64,000 nt of DNA, taken from assembly GCF_011927955.1 (NCBI RefSeq), contig NZ_JAATJN010000001.1, positions 3,782,001 through 3,846,000 of the forward strand, given 5' to 3'. The notes beneath the pieces were generated by a model that made no database searches, was not told the DNA's origin, and saw only the letters and a program-made list of their open reading frames with translations. Position numbers and translations under genes: made by a program. Positions 1 through 9,400 of the stretch are shown here, one piece after another (the stretch's first letter is position 1; every line of letters begins with the position of its first letter). The stretch is from Brevibacterium marinum (lineage in GTDB: Bacteria; Actinomycetota; Actinomycetes; Actinomycetales; Brevibacteriaceae).

Positions 1-1316
1 CCCGTCTTCGCGTGCACAGTACCAGCGGCATTGCGGTCCTTGGTGAAGCGTTCGGTCAGTGTCCCGGTGAGCCCGCCGACGGGCATATAGCTGATCAGGC
101 TCGAGAGCGAATCCTCGGCCACGACCGAGGCTTGGAGGACGGTCGTCAGGTCGTGCGGGCTGATCTGGTTGTCGTACGACAGTCCCGAGGTGTCCTCGAG
201 GTGGGTCTTGCCGAGGTCGACGGAGTCGGACAGGGCAGCGAGCACGGCCTCGGGGCCGGCTTCCAGGCTGCCCGGCTGCCCCGAGGCGATGGCGACCTCA
301 TTGCCGAGGACCTCGGCGACGACGTTGTCGCTGTGCACGAGCGCGTATTCCACGATCTCGGAGATCGTGGCCGACTCCACGGCGGCCAGCTCACCGGCGT
401 CCGCCCCTACTTCGCCTTGGGCTTCGCCGCCTGCGTCTTCGGCATCTCCGTCTTCGGCGGGTTTCGGATCGTCGGTGACCGTGATCCCGGCTGCTGTGAG
501 CTCCTTCGTGAAGACGGCGAACGCGTCCTTGGCCGGATGCTCGCTGCGGCCGCGCCACTCCTTGTCCTTGCTGCCGATGTAGCCGGTGTCGATCATCAGC
601 GACTGGATCGGCGTGATGACGCCCTTGGCGATATCGGCCCGGTCCCATCCGGGACTGAAGTCCTCGCCCGAGTACCGGGACGTGTCCAGGTCGAGGGCAA
701 CCTCGGCGATGTTCTTGCTCTGCAATGACTCGGCGGTGTCTTGGGCCAGGGTCGTCAGACCCCCGTGGCCGTTGACGGCTCCGGGCTGGGACTCCCCTGC
801 CCCCAACAGAGGGTCACCGCCGCCGGTCAGAGTCACCGTGGCCGTCGCCGGGTCGAACTCCGTCGTCGTGCTCAGGCGCTCCTCGCCGCCGATCGTCAGC
901 AGCGCTGCGGAACCGGTGAGCACCTTCGTCACCGAGGCCGGGGTGCGCGGCCTGTCCGCGGCCTTGGAGTAGAGGACGTCGTTGCTGAGTCCGTCGCGGA
1001 CCTCGATCCCGAAACCCTTGACCTTCGAGCCGGAGAGGACCTTGTCGACTTCGTCCGGGACCGATGTGGGCACCGGCGCGGAGTCATCCAGCGCCGAGGC
1101 GGGCGCGGGCATGTCCATCCCCTGGGCCTTGGGCGCTGGGACGGCTTGAACCTCGATGGCAGGATCGGTCGTGAGGATTCCCGGCAGCTCTGGGAAGACG
1201 TCGTAGGCGTCGAGGGCAGCGGCCGCGGCCAACACCACTGCCAGTCCGCCTCCGGTGATGCCCGCGACAGCCCTCTTCGACCGCTTCCGCGTGTTCTGCT
1301 CAGGGATCTGGTTCAA
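1..1316 (-). CDS. dacB: D-alanyl-D-alanine carboxypeptidase/endopeptidase, PBP4 type (3' truncated by window)
   Basis: Penicillin-binding protein of the S13/PBP4 family, which trims or cuts peptide crosslinks of peptidoglycan outside the membrane. All three serine-acyltransferase motifs are readable: SVTK at residues 128-131, SDN at 329-331, and KTG at 437-439, which lies exactly at the window edge, so the C-terminus is missing. An N-terminal basic stretch followed by a hydrophobic segment (about residues 17-36) would be the membrane anchor or signal. The start is taken as TTG because no ATG or GTG opens this frame after the upstream in-frame TAG, and a GAGG sits 8 nt ahead of the TTG. It diverges from ppa. 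Family assignment is secure; the start is less so. Confidence 0.88.
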   Translation of the reverse strand, partial: MNQIPEQNTRKRSKRAVAGITGGGLAVVLAAAAALDAYDVFPELPGILTTDPAIEVQAVPAPKAQGMDMPAPASALDDSAPVPTSVPDEVDKVLSGSKVKGFGIEVRDGLSNDVLYSKAADRPRTPASVTKVLTGSAALLTIGGEERLSTTTEFDPATATVTLTGGGDPLLGAGESQPGAVNGHGGLTTLAQDTAESLQSKNIAEVALDLDTSRYSGEDFSPGWDRADIAKGVITPIQSLMIDTGYIGSKDKEWRGRSEHPAKDAFAVFTKELTAAGITVTDDPKPAEDGDAEDAGGEAQGEVGADAGELAAVESATISEIVEYALVHSDNVVAEVLGNEVAIASGQPGSLEAGPEAVLAALSDSVDLGKTHLEDTSGLSYDNQISPHDLTTVLQASVVAEDSLSSLISYMPVGGLTGTLTERFTKDRNAAGTVHAKT

Positions 1317-1428
1317 ACGCGGGCCCTCATTCTCATCGCAGTCGTCCTCGCCGTAGCCGTTGTGGTTGTCGTTCGTGGGGACTTGTAGGCTCTATTCTAG
1401 TGATGCAACCCTAGCCTGAAGGAGCACT

Positions 1429-1914
1429 ATGGAACTCTTGGCCACAATCGAGATCCCGCGCGGATCGCGCAACAAGTACGAGGTCGATCACGAGACCGGT
1501 CGGGTCAAGCTCGACCGCTACCTCTACACCTCGATGCAGTATCCCGCCGACTACGGCTTCTTCGAGGACACGCTGGGCAACGACGGAGACCCGCTCGACG
1601 TTCTCGTGCTTCTCCCCGAACCCCTGTTCCCCGGCGTGCTCATCGATGTGCGCCCCATCGGCATGTTCACGATGGAGGACGAAGCCGGCGGCGACGACAA
1701 GGTCCTCGCGGTCACCGCAGGGGATCCTCGCTGGGATAGCTACCAGGACATCGGCGACGTGGACCAGTTCACGCTCGACTCGATCGAACACTTCTTCGCC
1801 CGCTACAAGGATCTCGAGCCGGGCAAGTACGTCAAGGGCTCCAGCTGGGTCGGTCGTGCCGAGGCCGAGGCCGAAGTCGAAGCCTCCATCAAGCGCTTCA
1901 AAGAGTCTCACTGA
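1429..1914 (+). CDS. ppa: Inorganic pyrophosphatase, family I
   Basis: Soluble cytosolic enzyme hydrolysing pyrophosphate to two phosphates, pulling biosynthetic reactions forward. The 161-residue length is typical of bacterial family I enzymes. The N-terminal [11 protein letters not shown] and the signature DGDPLDV (metal-binding aspartates) are present, as is the later DxxxVDQF-like acidic stretch. An AAGGAG ribosome-binding site lies 5 nt before the ATG. Transcribed alone, divergently from dacB, with a strong hairpin immediately downstream. Confidence 0.97.
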   Translation: MELLATIEIPRGSRNKYEVDHETGRVKLDRYLYTSMQYPADYGFFEDTLGNDGDPLDVLVLLPEPLFPGVLIDVRPIGMFTMEDEAGGDDKVLAVTAGDPRWDSYQDIGDVDQFTLDSIEHFFARYKDLEPGKYVKGSSWVGRAEAEAEVEASIKRFKESH

Positions 1915-1928
1915 GCTCAGCGGCTTCT

Positions 1929-1960
1929 CGAACGCCCGGACGACTGCGTCCGGGCGTTCG
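1929..1960 (+). terminator. Hairpin downstream of ppa
   Basis: A perfect 13-bp stem (1929-1941 with 1948-1960) and 6-nt loop starts 14 nt after the ppa stop. There is no T tract. The right arm GGGCGTTCGCTG recurs about 33 nt further on, so this is also a small direct repeat. Between 1961 and 2126 I see no gene. Confidence 0.6.
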
Positions 1961-2076
1961 CTGTCTCCGGACGTTGGCTGCGACCGGGCGTTCGCTGCGT
2001 CCGGCCGTAGCCGCTCGCTCTGCACAGGCCCTGTCGTCTGCGGGAATCACTCTCTGTGCTCGAAATCGGCAACTAC

Positions 2077-2090
2077 TTAGGTGATCCTAA
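2077..2090. promoter_or_regulatory. Small inverted repeat upstream of VOC gene
   Basis: TTAGG-TGAT-CCTAA, 36 nt before the start of the VOC gene. The arms resemble the ends of actinobacterial iron boxes but the spacer is too short for a full IdeR/DtxR site; function is unknown. Confidence 0.25.
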
Positions 2091-2126
2091 TGAGAAGTGT
2101 GAGCCAGGTTATGCGATTGTCGAGAC

Positions 2127-2771
2127 ATGAAACTCGATCATGTGTCCTTCGCCAGCGAACCAGACGGGTACAAAGCGACAGCCGAGAGAATCTCGGAGAA
2201 GCTCGGTGTGGTTCCCTACGACGGTGGTGTGCATCCTCGATTCGGCACCAGGAATCTGATCTTCCCTCTCGCAAACGGCCATTATCTCGAAGTCGTCGAA
2301 GCCTTGGAGCACCCGGCCGCGCTGTCAACACCCTTCGGTCAGGCGGTCAGAGCTCGGTCCGAGCTCGGCGGCGGCTGGATGGGCTGGTGCGTCTCGGTCG
2401 ATGACCTTGCCGGAGTGGAGACCCGTCTCGAACGCAAGGCCGTCGACGGGAACCGCACACCGGAATCAGGCCTGGAACTCAAATGGCTGCAGATCGGAGT
2501 CAAGGGGCTCATCGCCGATCCCCAACTTCCGTTCTTCATCAAGTGGTCGGCCGACTCGTCGCAGCACCCCTCGTCATACAAGACCAATGGCGGCGTCGCA
2601 CTCGACACCCTGCAGATCGCCGGGGATCGCGATCGACTGCGCGACTGGCTGGGGACCCAGGACCCCAAGCCGATCCCGGAGATCCACATCGACTGGTCGG
2701 CGCCGCACGGCACCCCCGGCATCATGTCGATCAGCTTCGAGACGGCGAAGAACGGTCTCGTCGTCATCTGA
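2127..2771 (+). CDS. VOC (glyoxalase-like) family protein
   Basis: A 214-residue cytosolic protein of the vicinal-oxygen-chelate superfamily, of the glyoxalase-like type in which a metal is held by residues such as the His in MKLDHVSF at the N-terminus and the Glu of YLEVVE near residue 57. The two beta-alpha-beta-beta-beta modules are roughly residues 1-110 and 115-214. The substrate cannot be told from the sequence. The gene is monocistronic, lies between ppa and the convergent PhoX gene, and is closed by a hairpin. The ribosome-binding site is weak (CGAG). Confidence 0.75.
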   Translation: MKLDHVSFASEPDGYKATAERISEKLGVVPYDGGVHPRFGTRNLIFPLANGHYLEVVEALEHPAALSTPFGQAVRARSELGGGWMGWCVSVDDLAGVETRLERKAVDGNRTPESGLELKWLQIGVKGLIADPQLPFFIKWSADSSQHPSSYKTNGGVALDTLQIAGDRDRLRDWLGTQDPKPIPEIHIDWSAPHGTPGIMSISFETAKNGLVVI

Positions 2772-2780
2772 GCCGTCGTT

Positions 2781-2806
2781 GCCACAACCCGCCGGTGGGT
2801 TGTGGC
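2781..2806 (+). terminator. Hairpin after VOC gene
   Basis: Ten-base perfect arms (2781-2790 with 2797-2806) around a 6-nt loop, starting 9 nt after the VOC stop codon, without a T tract. Confidence 0.55.
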
Positions 2807-2838
2807 AGGCCGCGGGGTAGTGGCAGGCCGCGGGGTAG
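2803..2838. repeat. Two tandem 18-bp repeats
   Basis: The unit TGGCAGGCCGCGGGGTAG occurs twice head to tail, overlapping the right arm of the preceding hairpin. The rest of the 2772-3114 gap holds two palindromes (listed separately) and no gene. Confidence 0.7.
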
Positions 2839-2924
2839 CGGCAGCTGCTAGCTGGCGGCAAGCCGCGATCTGGCCGCAGCTGCCGTCAGTTGCTTGCATT
2901 GCAAGCCGCTGACCCCGCCGGAAC

Positions 2925-2968
2925 AGCGTTGAGGGCATCACACCGATCGGTGTGATGCCCTCAACGCT
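2925..2968. repeat. 44-bp perfect palindrome
   Basis: Positions 2925-2946 are exactly complementary to 2947-2968, with no spacer (centre CGATCG). It sits between the convergent VOC and PhoX genes, so it may end transcription from both sides or bind a protein. Confidence 0.75.
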
Positions 2969-3035
2969 TGCTATTGCCAACGTTTACTACGGCCCCTGCG
3001 CTTCCTCGCCACGCGCCCAACCAGGCTCGCCACGC

Positions 3036-3098
3036 GCTTAGCTGGACGTTTTGGGCTGGAAAACTTCAAAGAACTCAGCCCAAAACGTCCAGCTAAGC
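3036..3098. repeat. Intergenic palindromic repeat, copy 1 (GCTTAGCTGGACGTTTT type)
   Basis: Perfect 23-bp arms, 3036-3058 and 3076-3098, with a 17-nt loop, ending 17 nt before the stop of the minus-strand PhoX gene. A diverged copy with the same core lies at 41042-41104, so this is a repeat family and not only a terminator. It could still act as the terminator of the PhoX gene. Confidence 0.8.
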
Positions 3099-3114
3099 AC
3101 TCGCACCCGCCGGG

Positions 3115-5571
3115 TCAGGCTTCTGCGGACTCCTCTGCGAGGCCCTCATCGCCTTCACCTGCGTTCTTTTTGCGCATGTGAGCAGCTGTGGCCATGGCAC
3201 CACCGACGGCGAGCAGGCCCGCACCACCGCCAAGCAGCGGCAGAGTGCTGTCGTTGCCGGTCCGCGGCAGGTCACCGCCGCCACCGGAAGCGGACCCGCC
3301 GGAATCCGAACCACCCGAGCCGGAGCCGCCGTTCGCACCGGCCTCACTCGCACTGGCTGCGCCGGCCCCGGCCGCCGCAGCGTCCTTAGCGCCGTCCTGC
3401 GAGCCCTCCGAGGAACCGTCAGCCCCGTCGGACGAGCCATCCTCGCCTGGACCGTCCGAACCGTCTTCGTTGCCCTCTGCGTCGGCGTCTGCATCCTTCG
3501 GGTCTTCGGTCGGAGGATCGCTCGGCTCCTCACCGCTGCCCTTGATCACCTGGACCACGGTCGGTCGGGGAAGAGCCGCCACACCAGTCTCGATATCGGA
3601 CTCATCGACGTAGTCGGGGAATTGCGAGTGCTGATCCGACCATTCTCCGTCCTCGCCGGGATGCTGGACGGCGACGAACGCCGAGTCGTAGGAGTCGTGG
3701 ACGAGCGGTCCGCAGACCTCAGCCTCACGCGGGACGGAGAGGAACTGTTCGACGCGCCCACGCTGATCGCCGTCGATGGTGACCTTGAACAGTCCATCGC
3801 AGTAGCCGATGCCGTCAGGCGCTCCGTCGGTCGAGATCCACAGATTGCCGTCGGCGTCGAAGGTGACGTTGTCGGGGCACGAGATCGGTGAGACCTGGTC
3901 TGCGGGGAATCCTGAGAAGTAGGTCGTGTCGCCCTGCTTCGGGTCGCCGCACACCAGCAGCAGAGTCCAGTCGAACTCTGCGCTCGTGTGATCACCGCCG
4001 CGTTCGGTCAGCTCGACGATGTGACCGTCGCGGTTCTCCGTCCGCGGGTTCGCCTCATCGGCCGCGGCCTTGCCGTCCACCCCGCGATCGGAGTTGTTCG
4101 TGCAGGCGACGTAGATCTTGCCGTTGACCGGATTCGGCTCGACGTCCTCGCAGCGGTCCATCTTCGTCGGCCCGACCTTGTCGGCGGCCAGGCGGGTGTT
4201 GACGAGGACCTCTTCGACCGCCATTCCCGAAACCTGCGACTTGCCGTCCTTGATCAGTGGCAGCCACTGTCCGCTGCCGTCGAATTCACCGTCGGCGGGC
4301 ACGTCGCCGCTGCCGTCGATCTCACTCTTCGGGGAGTTGCCGGTGAATTTGGCGACGAAGAGGTCGCCCTCGGCGAGCAGAGTGAGGTTGTGGGACAGAT
4401 CGCCCTCGACGTACGTATCCTTGGACACGAATTTGTAGAGGTAGTCGAACTTCTCGTCGTCGCCCATGTAGGCCACGGCCTGACCGGAATCGGCGATGGT
4501 GATGTTCGCGCCCTCATGCTTGAGGCGTCCCATATTGGTGTGCTTGAGCGGTGTCGATTCGGGATCGCGCGGGTCGACCTCGACGATCCACCCGAATCGG
4601 TTCGCTTCGTTGGCGTAGCCGGAGTTGTTCGTGTCGAAGCGCGCCACGTCTGTTTCCCACCCGTTGGCGGAGTCCTCGCTGCTCAGACCGTAGCGTTTGT
4701 CCGCCGCCGAGGTCCCCTGCGCCTTGAAATACGAGTTGAAGTTCTCCTCACCCGACAGCAGCGTGCCCCACGGAGTCAGACCGCCCGCGCAGTTGCCCAG
4801 AGTGCCCTGGACCTTGTCGCCCTTGGGGTAGTCCTTCGTCCGCAGCAGATCCGAGCCGGCTGCGGGTCCGGTGAATTCGTATTCGGTGTCGATGAGGAAG
4901 CGGCGATTGTTCGCACCGTTGACATCGACCTTCCACGGCGTCTTCTCACTCGTCCGGACCAGTTCTGCGACGGTCAGCCCGTGTGCGTCGCGGCTGATGG
5001 CTCGCTGTGTGGCCTTGTCCATGCTGTCGGGGTACATGATCGCGTCGTTCGTGTACTCCTGGTTCGAGAACAGGAGGGCACGATTTCCGTCTCCACCCTC
5101 GTCGACTTGGATCTGCAGGAAGTCGTTGTTGTAGCCGAATTGACGACGCTGAGATTCGACGCTCTGGTTCTCTGGATCGAACTTCGGTGAGTCGGGGAAC
5201 AGCGCATCGCCCCAGCGCACGACGGGGTGCCAGGAGTATCCCTCGGGGACGATGAACTCGTCGACCTCGTGCTGGACCGGATCGATTGCGGTGAAGTCGA
5301 GCGTTCCGCTCGTGCCCACGCCTGCTGCCGCGGCACGTGTGGTCGGGCTCGGCCCGGCTGTGACTGCGATGGCCAGTGCTCCTGCCGCCGAAGCCCCCAA
5401 CATCGCACGCCGGGACAGCTGCGCCCCGACGATGTCGCGGAAGTAGCCGTTCGACGAGGTGTTGCAGATCGCCTTGCTGCACGCATTGTCGCACTTGAGC
5501 GCGCAGGTGACGGGACTGCGTTTGCCACGGACATGGCCGGCCATGGGCAGAAGTTCACGTAAGGGTGCCAT
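3115..5571 (-). CDS. PhoX family protein, Tat-exported and LPXTG-anchored
   Basis: A PhoX-type (DUF839) protein of 818 residues; the family includes calcium-dependent alkaline phosphatases that release phosphate from organic phosphates outside the cell. The family's N-terminal cysteine-rich segment (TCALKCDNAC, residues 22-31) precedes a twin-arginine signal, SRRAMLG at 53-59. The catalytic-domain text runs to about residue 670 and includes SGEENF and FDADGNLWISTDG. After an acidic, Gly/Ser/Asp-rich stalk comes LPRTG at 768-772, then a hydrophobic helix and a charged tail, which is the sortase sorting signal. ATG at 5571 is chosen over an upstream frame extension because GAGGAG lies 7 nt before it. 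Export folded by Tat and then covalent wall attachment is inferred. No Pho box was identified. Confidence 0.88.
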   Translation of the reverse strand: MAPLRELLPMAGHVRGKRSPVTCALKCDNACSKAICNTSSNGYFRDIVGAQLSRRAMLGASAAGALAIAVTAGPSPTTRAAAAGVGTSGTLDFTAIDPVQHEVDEFIVPEGYSWHPVVRWGDALFPDSPKFDPENQSVESQRRQFGYNNDFLQIQVDEGGDGNRALLFSNQEYTNDAIMYPDSMDKATQRAISRDAHGLTVAELVRTSEKTPWKVDVNGANNRRFLIDTEYEFTGPAAGSDLLRTKDYPKGDKVQGTLGNCAGGLTPWGTLLSGEENFNSYFKAQGTSAADKRYGLSSEDSANGWETDVARFDTNNSGYANEANRFGWIVEVDPRDPESTPLKHTNMGRLKHEGANITIADSGQAVAYMGDDEKFDYLYKFVSKDTYVEGDLSHNLTLLAEGDLFVAKFTGNSPKSEIDGSGDVPADGEFDGSGQWLPLIKDGKSQVSGMAVEEVLVNTRLAADKVGPTKMDRCEDVEPNPVNGKIYVACTNNSDRGVDGKAAADEANPRTENRDGHIVELTERGGDHTSAEFDWTLLLVCGDPKQGDTTYFSGFPADQVSPISCPDNVTFDADGNLWISTDGAPDGIGYCDGLFKVTIDGDQRGRVEQFLSVPREAEVCGPLVHDSYDSAFVAVQHPGEDGEWSDQHSQFPDYVDESDIETGVAALPRPTVVQVIKGSGEEPSDPPTEDPKDADADAEGNEDGSDGPGEDGSSDGADGSSEGSQDGAKDAAAAGAGAASASEAGANGGSGSGGSDSGGSASGGGGDLPRTGNDSTLPLLGGGAGLLAVGGAMATAAHMRKKNAGEGDEGLAEESAEA

Positions 5572-5695
5572 CGATTGTCTCCTCGGATCGGGTCTGTCGG
5601 CCCTCCCCACGCAAGGCAGTCGGGCTCACCAGATCGAGACTTTCAGCATCAGTTGGACCCAGCACTACCGCTCGGTGAACTGAGTGTGAACCTGC

Positions 5696-6457
5696 TCAGT
5701 CGATGTCGACGAGAGTGAGGACCCCCGGTGCCAGGAAGCCGACGCCGTCGATGACGAAGTGTGCCCAGACCAGCGGCATCAGCCTGCCTCTGCGCATGAA
5801 GTACCAGCCGAAGACGATGCCCATGGCGACGTTGCCGATGAACGGACCGATGCCCTGGTACAGGTGGTAGCTGGCGCGGAACACCGCCAAGCCGATGATG
5901 ATCGGCCACATCCCGCAGCCCAGGCGCTGGAGGCGTTCGGCCCCGAAGCCGAAGATGATGACCTCTTCGACGATGCCGTTCTTCGCCGCTGCGAGGATGA
6001 GCACCGGAATCGTCCACCAATGATCGCCGAGGTTGGCCGGCTGGATCTCGGCCGTGATCCCCAGTGCCCTGCCGCCCGCGTAGACGGCCAACGTACCGAT
6101 GCCGATGATGACGAAGATGAGCGTTCCGCGGCCGAGGTCCTTCCCTGCCTCACCGTCGACGCCCAGCCGTCGGCTCAGGGGCGAGGCAGCCTGATCGCGG
6201 GTGAGCAGGTAGAGAGCCAGCAGAACGGGTACGAGGGTGAATCCGATGTCGAGGATCTGATAGACGAGGTCGAAGCCCGGACGCGGTGACTGCGAGGTGT
6301 TGAGTTTCGCCTGAGCCTCGCTGATCGGACCGCGGGTGGTGATATCGGCCAGACGCACGATCGCATAGATCGCTGATTGTCCCAGCGAGAGGGCGGCAAC
6401 GAGACCGAGTTCGAACCACAGGCGCTTCTTCTCCTGTGGTTCGAACTCGGTTGTCAT
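5696..6457 (-). CDS. CPBP family intramembrane metalloprotease-like protein
   Basis: A 253-residue multipass membrane protein with the Abi/CPBP motifs: the diglutamate VEEVIIFGFGAERL, FRASYHLYQG with its conserved His, and the final WAHFVIDG with the third His and Asp. The Arg of the classical EExxxR motif is replaced, as in many actinobacterial members. The family includes prenyl-protein CAAX processing enzymes and bacteriocin self-immunity proteins; the substrate here is unknown. The ATG is 25 nt downstream of the RND transporter stop on the same strand, so the two are probably co-transcribed. The reading frame is open further upstream but only as an overlap with that gene. Confidence 0.8.
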   Translation of the reverse strand: MTTEFEPQEKKRLWFELGLVAALSLGQSAIYAIVRLADITTRGPISEAQAKLNTSQSPRPGFDLVYQILDIGFTLVPVLLALYLLTRDQAASPLSRRLGVDGEAGKDLGRGTLIFVIIGIGTLAVYAGGRALGITAEIQPANLGDHWWTIPVLILAAAKNGIVEEVIIFGFGAERLQRLGCGMWPIIIGLAVFRASYHLYQGIGPFIGNVAMGIVFGWYFMRRGRLMPLVWAHFVIDGVGFLAPGVLTLVDID

Positions 6458-6482
6458 GGATCCCACTGTATCGGGCGAGGCG

Positions 6483-9400
6483 TCAGTGCTTCGGCTCCTC
6501 GCCCGTATCCGGGTCCTGCGTCTTCGGTTCGGGTTCCTCGGGAGCCGCGGTCGCGGTCGCGGTCCCGTTGCCGCCCGCGGTCGCGGTCTCGTTGCCGCCT
6601 GCGCCCGCTGACTCGGACTCGACGCCGGCCGTGGACTCATCACGGGCGGACTTCGCGCCCGAGCCTGCGGCGGCTCTCGCCTCGGCCGCGTCGAGGACCT
6701 GACCGCGTGCCATGTTCTTCACGTACTTCTTCTCCCTGCGGCGTTCCTTCGTTCCCTCGAGGAGGAGGTAGAGGACGGGCACGAGGATGAGCGTGAGCAG
6801 GGTCGAGCTGACGAGGCCGCCGATGACGACGATCGCCAGCGGTTTCGAGATGAACACTCCCCCGCCGGTCAGCCCCAGGGCCATCGGCACGAGCGCGAAG
6901 ATCGTCGCCGCGGCGGTCATGAGGATCGGACGATAACGCAGCCTGGCACCGTGGACGATCGCCGATCGCAGACCGACGCCTCGGACCCTGAAGTGGTTGA
7001 TCAGGTCGATGAGCACGATCGCGTTTGTGACGACGATGCCGATGAGCATGAGCAGACCGATCATCGAGGTCAGGCCCAATGGTGTGTCGGTCAGCAGAGA
7101 CAGTGCGATGGAGCCGGTGGCTGCGAACGGGATCGAGACCAGCAGGATCAGCGGCTGCAGCAGCGACTTGAACGTGGCGACCATGATGACGAACACGATG
7201 AGGATCGCGGCCAGCATCGCCAGACCCAGCTGGGAGAACGCTTCGTTCTGCTCCTGCGTGGCCCCGCCGGTGTCGACGCTGACCGAATCGGGAATGTCGA
7301 CCTCGCCCAGCGCGGTCTGCACATCGGAGGACACCGCGCCCAGGTCATCGCCGGCCGGAGTCACGGACACCGTGGTCGAGCGCTGCGAGTCGGTGTGGCG
7401 GATCGTGGGTGCGGTCTTGACCTCCTTGACCTCGGCGACGTCGCCGAGGTCAATGAATCGGGGTTCCGACGTCGGCGCCGGGGCGCCTGCCATGGCCCCT
7501 GGGTCCCCGGCAGCACCCGCGTCTCCGCCACCTGCTCCGGCACCACCTGCTCCGGCGCCACCACCACCGCTTCCGGCGGCACCGTCACCGGCACCGCCTG
7601 CACCGCCGGCACCGCCTGCACCACCAGCCCCGTCGCCGGCAGCACCCGCACCGCCTGCACCGTCGGCACCAGCCTCGTCGCCTGCGGCGCCACCAGCGGA
7701 CGCCGTCTCCTCCGGTTTGCCGGGGATCTTGAGGTTGCGCAGCTCGTCGACCGTATCGGCGTTGCGGTCGAAGAGGAGCACCGAATGCGAGACGTCGTCG
7801 ATGACGACTTCACCGATGTTCTGGCCGTGCATCGCCCTCTGCACGTACTGGCCGATGGTGGCCTCCGTGAGGTCCTCCTCGGCGGCCTTCTCATGATCGA
7901 CCTCGACCTCGATGACGGGCTGGACGGCCTCCAGGTCGCTGGTGACCGACTGGGTGCCGGAGACGCCTTCGAGCTTGTCCGTGACTGCCTCGGTCGCGTC
8001 GTCGAGCTCCTGAGGATCCGAGGCGGAGAGGGTGACGTCGATGGTCTGAGCGCCGGGCGTCGAGCTCTGGCTCTGCACTTCGACCTGGCCCACGTCAGAG
8101 AGATCGTCGAATTCTGTCTGCAATTGCGAGGAGATCGACTGCGCCGAAACGCCCGACTTCGAGCTGACGATGTAGGTGCCGGTGAGCGAGGAGTCATCGG
8201 TGAACCCGAACGTCGAGCCGCCGACGGAGAGCTGATAGGACTCGACGTCACTGTTGTCCGCGAGGACCTTCTCGACCGGTTCGGCCTGCTGAGAGGCTTC
8301 GTCGAGGTCGGTGCCCGGGGCGAAGGTCTGCGAGACCTGCAGGCTGTCCTGTCCCGTGTCGCCGAAGAGCTCGGTCTTCAGTTGCGGAATCATCGCCCCG
8401 GTGCCGGCGAGGATGAGGACCGCGACGAGGATCATCGCGACCGGGTGCTTGGTGGAGAAGGAGATGACCGGCATATAGGTGTTCTGGAGCCGCGTCACCG
8501 GCGAGTGCATGCCGGCGAGCTCGTCGACCTCGCCGACCTCTTCGGTCTCCCCGTAGCGAGTGCCCGCCGAGGTGGTTCCCCCGTTCGCGGCACCTGCCGT
8601 CGAAGCACCGGAGGCCCCAGCACCCGCTGTCCCAACCTCGGCGCTCGCTGCCTCGGTCGGTTCGTCGTGACGGCCGACGGTGAGGATGTTCTGCTTCTTG
8701 GACGCCTTCTTCGCTGCCTTCTTCTCGCTGCGCCATTCGGAGACCATGCCCTTGCGGCTGCGACGGATCTCCTTCTTCTCGTCTCGCGTGAGCTTGACCT
8801 TCGCCTCACGCTGCCTCAGGAACCAGTACGCGAGGACGGGCACGATCGTCAGGGCCACGAACAGGCTGGAGAGCAGCGCAATGGTGGCGGTCAGGGCGAA
8901 GGGGCGGAACATCTCCCCCGTCTGCCCGGAGACGAATGCCAAGGGCAGGAAGACGGCCACGGTCGTCAGCGTCGAAGCGGTGATGGCCCCGGCGACCTCG
9001 GAGACGGCGGCGAGGATGTTCGCGAATTTCTGTCCACCGGAGGCATGTCGTCGTCGGATGGCTTCGATGACGACGATGGAGTCGTCGACGACACGTCCGA
9101 CGGAGATCGTCAGCGCTCCCAATGTCAGCATGTTCAGAGTCTCCCCGCCCATCCACAGGCCGACCATGGCGATGAGCAGTGAGAGCGGAATCGAGATCGC
9201 GGTGATGATCGTTGCGCGCACCGAGAGGAGGAACACGAGGATGACGAGGACCGCGAAGAACAGGCCCAGACCGCCCTCCACGAGCAGATCGTGGATCGAC
9301 TGTTCGATGAACGGTGCCTGGTCGAACGCGGAGATGAACTCCGTGTTCTCACCCATCGCCTGTTCCAGATCGGGCAGCTTCTCGGCCACGGCTTCGGAGA

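Noticed and set aside
2077..2090. Iron box (IdeR/DtxR site)
   Set aside because: Arms match the outer five bases but the spacer is 4 nt instead of the longer core of a true 19-bp site.
6951..9182. 743-codon open frame on the plus strand
   Set aside because: Antisense to the RND transporter; composition follows the codon structure of the real gene and no domain is recognisable.
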